Positions 58,473 through 64,000 of a stretch of DNA of 64,000 bases are shown piece by piece. The translations under genes and the position numbers were made by a program. Position 1 is the stretch's first letter, and each line of letters opens with the position of its first letter. The notes under the pieces are model-generated. The model ran no database searches and was not told the DNA's origin. It saw nothing but the letters and a program-made list of their open reading frames with translations. Origin of the DNA: Nocardioides marmorisolisilvae (lineage in GTDB: Bacteria > Actinomycetota > Actinomycetes > Propionibacteriales > Nocardioidaceae); the NCBI RefSeq assembly GCF_031656915.1, contig NZ_CP134227.1:2852001-2916000 (forward strand). The letters run 5' to 3'.

Positions 58473-59663
58473 ATGAACGGTGCTGCGACGATCCTGCACG
58501 CCGACCTCGACTCGTTCTATGCCTCGGTGGAGCAGCGCGACGACCCGGGGCTGCGCGGACGGCCGGTCCTGGTCGGTGCCGGCGTCGTGCTCGCCGCCAG
58601 CTACGAGGCGAAGGCGCGGGGGGTGCACACGCCGATGCCCTGCCGGGAGGCTCTCGAGCTGTGCCCCGATGCGGTGGTCGTCTCGCCCCGGATGTCGGCG
58701 TACCTCGAGGCGAGCCGGGCGGTCTTCGCGGTCTTCGACGACACCACTCCGCTGGTCGACCCGGTGTCGGTCGACGAGGCGTTCCTCGAGGTCGGTGGAC
58801 TGCGCCGGATCGCCGGTGACCCCGTCGAGATCGGCCGCCGGCTGCGCTCCGACGTACGCCGGCGGGTCGGCCTGCCCATCACGGTCGGCATCGCCCGAAC
58901 CAAGTTCCTGGCCAAGGTCGCCAGTGGGGTGGGCAAGCCGGACGGACTCCTCCTCGTCGAGCCCGATCGGGAGCGGCAGTTCCTCGACCCGCTGCCGGTG
59001 GGGCGGCTGTGGGGCGTCGGCCCGGTGACCGAGGCCGCCCTGCTCCGACGCGGGCTGGTGACCGTCGGTAACGTCCGTGCTCTGCCGGAGGGGGCCCTGG
59101 TGGCGATGCTGGGGCAGGCCGGCGGCAGGCACCTGCACGCGCTCGCCCACAACCGCGACCCACGACCGGTCGAGGTCGGGCGGCGGCGGCACTCGATCGG
59201 CTCCCAGTGCGCGCTGGGGACCCGGCCGCGGCCCGCCGAGGAGATCGACGCACGGCTGGCGGGTCTCGTCGACCGGGTCACCCGCAGGATGCGCACCGCC
59301 CATCGCGCCGGCCGAACGGTGACGCTGCGACTGCGCTTCGGCGACTTCACCCGGGCGACCCGCTCGCACACGCTGGCGGTTCCGACCGCGCGGACGAGCC
59401 TGGTCCTCGAGGTCGCCCGTACGTTGCTGCACCGAGAGAGCGCCCAGGTCCGGCAGCGTGGCCTGACCCTCATCGGGATCGCGGTGGGCAACCTTCAGGA
59501 CGCCGTGGCCGAGCAGCCGATGCTGCCGCTGGCCCGCCGCGACGTCGACGGCCTCGACGCCGCGCTCGACGGCCTGCGTGACCGGTACGGCGCCGGCGCC
59601 GTCACCCGCGCCTCGCTGATCGGCCGTGACCAGGGGCTGACCGTGCCGCTGCTTCCCGACTGA
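58473..59663 (+). CDS. dinB: DNA polymerase IV (Y-family)
   Basis: A 396-residue Y-family polymerase. Catalytic carboxylates: HADLDSFYASVEQ (Asp11) and SVDEAFLEV (Asp/Glu near 99-100). The steric-gate region is DSFYASVE and the thumb HhH region RLWGVGPVTEAALLRRG. The little-finger domain follows. It bypasses damaged bases with low fidelity. No clear C-terminal clamp-binding motif was identified. Expression is likely under LexA control through the adjoining palindrome. Confidence 0.95.
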   Translation: MNGAATILHADLDSFYASVEQRDDPGLRGRPVLVGAGVVLAASYEAKARGVHTPMPCREALELCPDAVVVSPRMSAYLEASRAVFAVFDDTTPLVDPVSVDEAFLEVGGLRRIAGDPVEIGRRLRSDVRRRVGLPITVGIARTKFLAKVASGVGKPDGLLLVEPDRERQFLDPLPVGRLWGVGPVTEAALLRRGLVTVGNVRALPEGALVAMLGQAGGRHLHALAHNRDPRPVEVGRRRHSIGSQCALGTRPRPAEEIDARLAGLVDRVTRRMRTAHRAGRTVTLRLRFGDFTRATRSHTLAVPTARTSLVLEVARTLLHRESAQVRQRGLTLIGIAVGNLQDAVAEQPMLPLARRDVDGLDAALDGLRDRYGAGAVTRASLIGRDQGLTVPLLPD

Positions 59664-59690
59664 CGCCGGCGGCGAGGCATCATCACCCCG

Positions 59691-60305
59691 TCAGTCCAGA
59701 CTCAGGTCGCCCCAGCGCAGCAGCCGTCCGCCGTCGGCGTCCAGCATCAGCACGGCGGTCTCCCCGTTGCGCAGCCGCCGCAGCCGGTCGTCGTACGGCG
59801 GGGCGACGTTGCCCGCCAGCGTGGTGAGTGCGACACAGGCGGCACTCTCGTGCGCGACCACCAGGACGGTCTCGCCGCGGTGTTGGTCGGCGATGGCGCC
59901 GAGCTGGTCGCGATAGCGGTCGACCACGTCCCGTCCTGACTCCCCGCCGGTGAAGCGAGCATCCAGGTCGCCGTCGGCCCAGCGGTCGGTGACCGCGCGG
60001 ACGGCCTCGACGTCGAACGGCTTGCCGAGCAGGTCGCCGATGCCGATCTCACGGAGCTCCTTGCGTGCGACCACGCCGGTGCCCAGCCGCGAGGCGGCGA
60101 GCTCGGCTGTCTGCACTGCGCGACTGCTGTCGCTGCACCACACTCGAGAGATCCGTGCACTCGCCAGGGAATCGCCGAGCTCGAGTGCCTGCTTGCGTCC
60201 GAGCGTGGTCAAGGTGCCGCCCTCGTCGGAGAACCAGGTCTCGACGTACTCGGCGTCCGCGTGCCGCGCGACCACGAGCGTGGCCGCGCAGAAGAGGTCG
60301 CTCAC
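59691..60305 (-). CDS. Histidine phosphatase family protein
   Basis: A 204-residue phosphoglycerate-mutase-like enzyme. Phospho-accepting His in VVARHADAEY (about residues 11-20), Arg in CSDSSRAVQTAEL, Glu in ELREIGIGDLLGKPFD and second His in VLVVAHESA. It removes phosphate from an unknown small molecule or protein. It ends 27 bases from the convergent dinB. Confidence 0.9.
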   Translation of the reverse strand: MSDLFCAATLVVARHADAEYVETWFSDEGGTLTTLGRKQALELGDSLASARISRVWCSDSSRAVQTAELAASRLGTGVVARKELREIGIGDLLGKPFDVEAVRAVTDRWADGDLDARFTGGESGRDVVDRYRDQLGAIADQHRGETVLVVAHESAACVALTTLAGNVAPPYDDRLRRLRNGETAVLMLDADGGRLLRWGDLSLD

Positions 60306-60345
60306 TCCCTCATCGTAGGGCGGCCCGCGCCTGGCCCGAACGCGC

Positions 60346-60383
60346 CGACGGCGGCCGGGGCACGAGGGCCCCGACCGCCGTCG
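60346..60383. terminator. Strong hairpin downstream of ino1
   Basis: A 16-base GC-rich stem (one wobble) with a 6-base loop between the ino1 stop and the phosphatase gene; no T-run. Confidence 0.6.
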
Positions 60384-60421
60384 GTCAGCTGAAGAGTGCG
60401 CTCAGGCAGTTCGGCGCTGGA

Positions 60422-61513
60422 TCAGCGCTCGACCTCGCCGCGGATGAAGGCCTCGACCGAGGTGCGACCCTCGTCGTCGGGGCGCTGCACCGGCGGGGAC
60501 TTCATCAGGTACGACGACGCCGACAGCAGCGGCCCGCCGATGCCGCGGTCCTTGGCGATCTTCGCCGCCCGGATCGCGTCGATGATGATGCCTGCGGAGT
60601 TGGGCGAGTCCCAGACCTCGAGCTTGTACTCGAGGTTCAGCGGCACGTCGCCGAAGGCGCGACCCTCGAGGCGGACGTAGGCCCACTTGCGGTCGTCGAG
60701 CCACGCGACGTAGTCGGACGGGCCGATGTGCACGTTGCGGTCGTCCTTGAGGCCGGCCAGCGACCCGGTCAGGTTGGACGTGACGGCCTGGGTCTTGGAG
60801 ACCTTCTTGGACTCCAGCCGCTCACGCTCGAGCATGTTCTTGAAGTCCATGTTGCCGCCGACGTTGAGCTGGTAGGTGCGGTCGAGGGCCACGCCGCGGT
60901 CCTCGAAGAGCTTGGCCATCACCCGGTGGGTGATGGTGGCGCCCACCTGGGACTTGATGTCGTCGCCGACGATCGGGACGCCCGCGTCCTCGAACTTCTT
61001 CGCCCAGACGGGGTCGGAGGCGATGAAGACGGGGAGCGCGTTGACGAACGCCACGCCGGCGTCGATCGCGCACTGGGCGTAGAACTTGTCGGCCTCCTCC
61101 GATCCCACGGGGAGGTAGGAGACGAGCACGTCGGCGTTGGTGTCCTTGAGGACCTGGACGATGTCGACGGGGTCGGCTGCGGACTCCTCGATCGTCATGC
61201 GGTAGTACTTGCCCAGCCCATCCAGGGTGTGGCCGCGCTGCACCTCGACGCCGATGGTGGGCACGTCACAGATCTTGATGGTGTTGTTCTCCGAGGCGTT
61301 GATGGCCTCGGACAGGTCCTTGCCGACCTTCTTGTCGTCGACGTCGAACGCGGCGACGAACTCGACGTCGGAGACGTGGTAGTCACCGAACGTGACGTGC
61401 ATCAGGCCGGGGACAACGGCGGCCGGATCGGCGTCCTTGTAGTAGTGGACACCTTGGATGAGGGAGGTGGCGCAGTTGCCCACTCCCACGATCGCTACTC
61501 GTACGGAACCCAT
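60422..61513 (-). CDS. ino1: Inositol-3-phosphate synthase
   Basis: A 363-residue enzyme. NAD site [20 protein letters not shown]; core segments [15 protein letters not shown] and [27 protein letters not shown] near the end. It converts glucose 6-phosphate to inositol 1-phosphate (3-phosphate numbering), the precursor of phosphatidylinositol and mycothiol in actinobacteria. ATG 61513 follows AAGGAG. The PadR gene lies 29 bases upstream and is probably co-transcribed. Confidence 0.97.
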   Translation of the reverse strand: MGSVRVAIVGVGNCATSLIQGVHYYKDADPAAVVPGLMHVTFGDYHVSDVEFVAAFDVDDKKVGKDLSEAINASENNTIKICDVPTIGVEVQRGHTLDGLGKYYRMTIEESAADPVDIVQVLKDTNADVLVSYLPVGSEEADKFYAQCAIDAGVAFVNALPVFIASDPVWAKKFEDAGVPIVGDDIKSQVGATITHRVMAKLFEDRGVALDRTYQLNVGGNMDFKNMLERERLESKKVSKTQAVTSNLTGSLAGLKDDRNVHIGPSDYVAWLDDRKWAYVRLEGRAFGDVPLNLEYKLEVWDSPNSAGIIIDAIRAAKIAKDRGIGGPLLSASSYLMKSPPVQRPDDEGRTSVEAFIRGEVER

Positions 61514-61542
61514 CGGTTCGCTCCTTCTTGTGCGGTTTCTCT

Positions 61543-62196
61543 TCAGCTGGCCTCGGTCCGGACGGGGGCCGTGGTGGCGGCTGCTCCCTTGGACCGGGAC
61601 GTCGGGGTGGTGCCGCCGGACGGTGTCCGGGGCGGGGAGTTCCGGGGCGGCGTCGGCTGGCCGTGCTCGGCGTCGATGAGCTCGGTGAGCCAACGGACCT
61701 CCCGCTCCATCGACTCGAGCGTGTGGCGCTGCAGCTCGGTGACGTAGCGGTCGGCGCCCTTGGTGGTGCCGCGGCCCTGCGCGGTGGTGGCGCGGTCGAT
61801 GCGTTCCTGCAGCCGGGACCGTCGACCCTCCAGGATCCGCATGCGTACGCCAGCATCGGTGCGCGAGAAGAACGCGAACCTCATGTTGAAGTTCTCGTCC
61901 TCCCAGGCGGCCGGTCCGGCGTCGGTGATCTGCGAGGCGAAGAACTCGGTGCCGGCGGGACTGATCTGGTAGACGATCCGCTGCCGGCGCGAGACGCCGG
62001 GGGAGACCGTGGTGACCTCGGTGATCCAGCCCGCCCGGAGCATCCGCTTCAGCGCGGGATAGAGCGAGCCGTAGGAGAGCAGCCGGCCCCAGCCGAGCAG
62101 CAGGTTGAGCCGCTTGCGGAGCTCGTAGCCGTGCAGGGGCGACTCGTGCAGCAGTCCGAGGACTGCCAGCTCGAGGGTCGCGCCCTTGCTTGCCAT
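61543..62196 (-). CDS. PadR-family transcriptional regulator
   Basis: A 217-residue regulator. The winged-helix PadR domain is [20 protein letters not shown] to [16 protein letters not shown]; a long C-terminal helical dimer region and a Pro/Thr-rich tail follow. A PadR gene directly before ino1 is typical of actinobacteria, suggesting it controls inositol synthesis. The palindrome at 62267-62280 upstream may be its own operator. Confidence 0.93.
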   Translation of the reverse strand: MASKGATLELAVLGLLHESPLHGYELRKRLNLLLGWGRLLSYGSLYPALKRMLRAGWITEVTTVSPGVSRRQRIVYQISPAGTEFFASQITDAGPAAWEDENFNMRFAFFSRTDAGVRMRILEGRRSRLQERIDRATTAQGRGTTKGADRYVTELQRHTLESMEREVRWLTELIDAEHGQPTPPRNSPPRTPSGGTTPTSRSKGAAATTAPVRTEAS

Positions 62197-62266
62197 GGTC
62201 CTGCTCTCTCGTGGATGGTGTGGCGGCGTGGATGTGTCGCCGCGTTCTATCGAGGCAATCTATCAA

Positions 62267-62280
62267 CTCGATATATCGAG
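62267..62280. promoter_or_regulatory. Palindromic operator candidate upstream of padR-ino1
   Basis: CTCGATATATCGAG, a perfect 14-base palindrome, with a further TATCGAGG half-site at 62249-62256. It stands out as AT-rich in a GC-rich gap between padR and the divergent penicillin-binding protein gene; 62197-62492 has no gene. Confidence 0.6.
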
Positions 62281-62492
62281 GAGTCAAGTTCGGCACGCTT
62301 CCCGGGCGCGTCCGAGGGGTCGCGTCGGTCACATTCGCAGGCGCTCTCCTCGGCCAACCCTCAGGATCAAGCCGTAACCTTGTCGCGTCCCGCCGCGAGC
62401 CCGCGGTCCCCCGACAGCGCCAGCAGCGCGGCCCCGAGACCCCCGAGACACAGCGCAGCACACAGCGCCCGAGAGCAACGGAGACCCTCGAC

Positions 62493-64000
62493 GTGAGTGG
62501 CACCCGCAAGAGTGCATCAGGCCCGAAGCCCGGCAAGGGCCGCGGCAAGATCGACTGGCGCCGGCTGGTCCAGCGGACGCTGATCGGCTGCATCGTCGGC
62601 GTGGTCCTGCTGGCGGCGATCTTCTACTTCGCCTACCAGCGCACCACGATCCCGGATCCCAACAGCGCCTACCAGGCGCAGGCCTCCTACATCTACTACG
62701 GCAACGGGCACGACAAGATCGGCACCTTCGCCACCCAGAACCGCGAGATCGTCCCACTCTCCGACATCCCCAAGTCGATGCAGAACGCCGCCGTCGCCGC
62801 GGAGGACCGGACCTTCTGGACCAACCACGGGATCGACCCCAAGGGCATCCTGCGCGCGGCCTTCTCCAACGCCCAGGGCAACGCGACCCAGGGCGCGTCG
62901 ACGATCACCCAGCAGTACGTCAAGATCCTCTACCTGAGCCAGCAGCGCACGCTCAAGCGCAAGATCAAGGAAGCGTTCCTCTCGCTGAAGATCCAGCAGG
63001 AGGAGTCCAAGCAGCAGATCATGGCCGGCTATCTCAACACCATCTACTTCGGTCGCGGTGCGTACGGCGTGCAGGCGGCCGCCAACGCCTACTTCGGGAT
63101 CAATGCGGACAAGCTCAAGCCGGCCCAGTCGGCGATGCTCGCCGCGCTGGTCAACTCGCCGAGCTATCTGTCCCCCAGCGGCAGCGCGGCCCAGCGTCAC
63201 GCGCTGCTCGACCGCTACCAGTACGTCATCGACGGCATGGTCAAGATGGGCACCCTCGACTCGTCGAAGGCCGACCGGATCCGTCCCCGGCTGCCGAAGG
63301 TGGTCAAGCAGCGCACCGACGACATGTACGGCGGCCAGCGCGGCTTCATGCTGACCATGGTCAAGAACCAGCTGCTCAGTCTCGGCTTCACCGACGAGCA
63401 GATCGAGGGCGGCGGCCTGCGGGTCACCACCACGTTCAACCGCAAGGTGATGGCGGCCGACAAGAGCGCGGTGCTGGCCCAGGCACCCAAGGGCCTCAAG
63501 CAGCTGCATGTCGGAGTGGCCTCGGTCGACGTCAAGACCGGTGCGCTCACCGGTTTCTATGGCGGGCAGGACTTCTTGAAGAGCCAGCTCAACTGGGCCA
63601 CGGCGACGGACTCGCCGGGCTCGGGCTTCAAGCCCTTCGCGCTGGCGATGGCGCTGTCCAACGGCTGGAGCCTGAAGGACACCTTCGACGGCAACTCGCC
63701 GTACACCTTCCCGGACGGGACCGAGGTGCACAACGAGGGCGAGCGGTCGGGCGAGCCCAACGGCCACTCCTACGGCTCCCACGTGAGCCTGCTCACCGGC
63801 CTGATCGACTCGATCAACACGGTCTACATCGACCTGACCGCGTCGACGCCGGACGGACCCGACAAGATCCGCCGGACCGCGATCCGGATGGGCATCCCGG
63901 CGCGCAAGTCGCTGGAGCCCAACTCCCGGATCGCGCTGGGCAGCGCGCCGGAGAGCCCGGTCGACATGGCCAACGCCTACGCCACGATCGCCAACCACGG
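62493..64000 (+). CDS. Class A penicillin-binding protein (transglycosylase/transpeptidase), 3' end outside window
   Basis: 503 residues are visible. A basic cytoplasmic start, one membrane helix ([20 protein letters not shown]), the GT51 glycosyltransferase domain ([47 protein letters not shown]), then the transpeptidase domain with the serine in [15 protein letters not shown] (SxxK). It polymerises and crosslinks peptidoglycan. GTG 62493 with a GGAG site upstream. The KTG motif lies beyond the window. Confidence 0.95.
   Translation, partial: MSGTRKSASGPKPGKGRGKIDWRRLVQRTLIGCIVGVVLLAAIFYFAYQRTTIPDPNSAYQAQASYIYYGNGHDKIGTFATQNREIVPLSDIPKSMQNAAVAAEDRTFWTNHGIDPKGILRAAFSNAQGNATQGASTITQQYVKILYLSQQRTLKRKIKEAFLSLKIQQEESKQQIMAGYLNTIYFGRGAYGVQAAANAYFGINADKLKPAQSAMLAALVNSPSYLSPSGSAAQRHALLDRYQYVIDGMVKMGTLDSSKADRIRPRLPKVVKQRTDDMYGGQRGFMLTMVKNQLLSLGFTDEQIEGGGLRVTTTFNRKVMAADKSAVLAQAPKGLKQLHVGVASVDVKTGALTGFYGGQDFLKSQLNWATATDSPGSGFKPFALAMALSNGWSLKDTFDGNSPYTFPDGTEVHNEGERSGEPNGHSYGSHVSLLTGLIDSINTVYIDLTASTPDGPDKIRRTAIRMGIPARKSLEPNSRIALGSAPESPVDMANAYATIANH

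Overview
The window looks like the chromosome-origin region of a high-GC actinobacterium, most probably a Nocardioides relative (Nocardioidaceae). The core shows the actinobacterial order dnaA-dnaN-gnd-recF-dciA-gyrB-gyrA-DUF3566 on one side of dnaA and rpmH-rnpA-yidD-yidC-jag-rsmG-parA-parB on the other. It also has many GTG starts, ATGA/GTGA stop-start overlaps, a DLW-39 small protein, two parS sites (core GTTTCACGTGAAAC) and TTGTCCACA DnaA boxes. The species assignment is an inference from order and style; no 16S gene is present.

Positions 1 to about 25,640 form an accessory island whose right end coincides with the 3' end of a tRNA-Ala gene. It carries a MOBF-type relaxase/helicase, an excisionase-like HTH protein and a long inverted repeat around a pyrimidine tract that may be oriT. 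No integrase or type IV secretion genes are seen, so the left part of the element presumably lies outside the window. The cargo is dense in likely defence or conflict genes. From the left these are: an anti-phage-type dCTP deaminase (cut by the window edge); a four-gene overlapping operon (unknown small protein, QueC-like protein, XRE+ImmA/IrrE protein, PIN-domain protein); an unknown 600-residue gene broken by an IS21 element that itself carries a nested IS1380 element; a split HipA-type kinase whose partner has a HIRAN domain; and a modification/repair/restriction cluster (Vsr, DUF3883, Dcm, DUF4420 nuclease, Z1 ATPase, MutL/MORC-type GHKL ATPase).

Positions 25,640 to 43,535 hold tRNA-Ala, DLW-39, tRNA-Ile and the replication genes. 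The presumptive oriC lies between dnaN and dnaA. The ribosomal/membrane-insertion and partition operon follows.

Positions 43,535 to 64,000 are ordinary chromosome resembling the mycobacterial trxB-trxA-cwlM and murJ-sigM neighbourhoods: an acyltransferase, an aminotransferase, an acetyltransferase, a CwlM-like amidase homologue with altered zinc ligands, thioredoxin and its reductase, sigM with a membrane partner, a pseudokinase separate from MurJ, DUF6049, the CCA-adding enzyme, a frameshifted SRPBCC gene, dinB with an SOS box at its start codon, a histidine phosphatase, inositol-phosphate synthase, a PadR regulator, and the start of a class A penicillin-binding protein that runs off the right edge.
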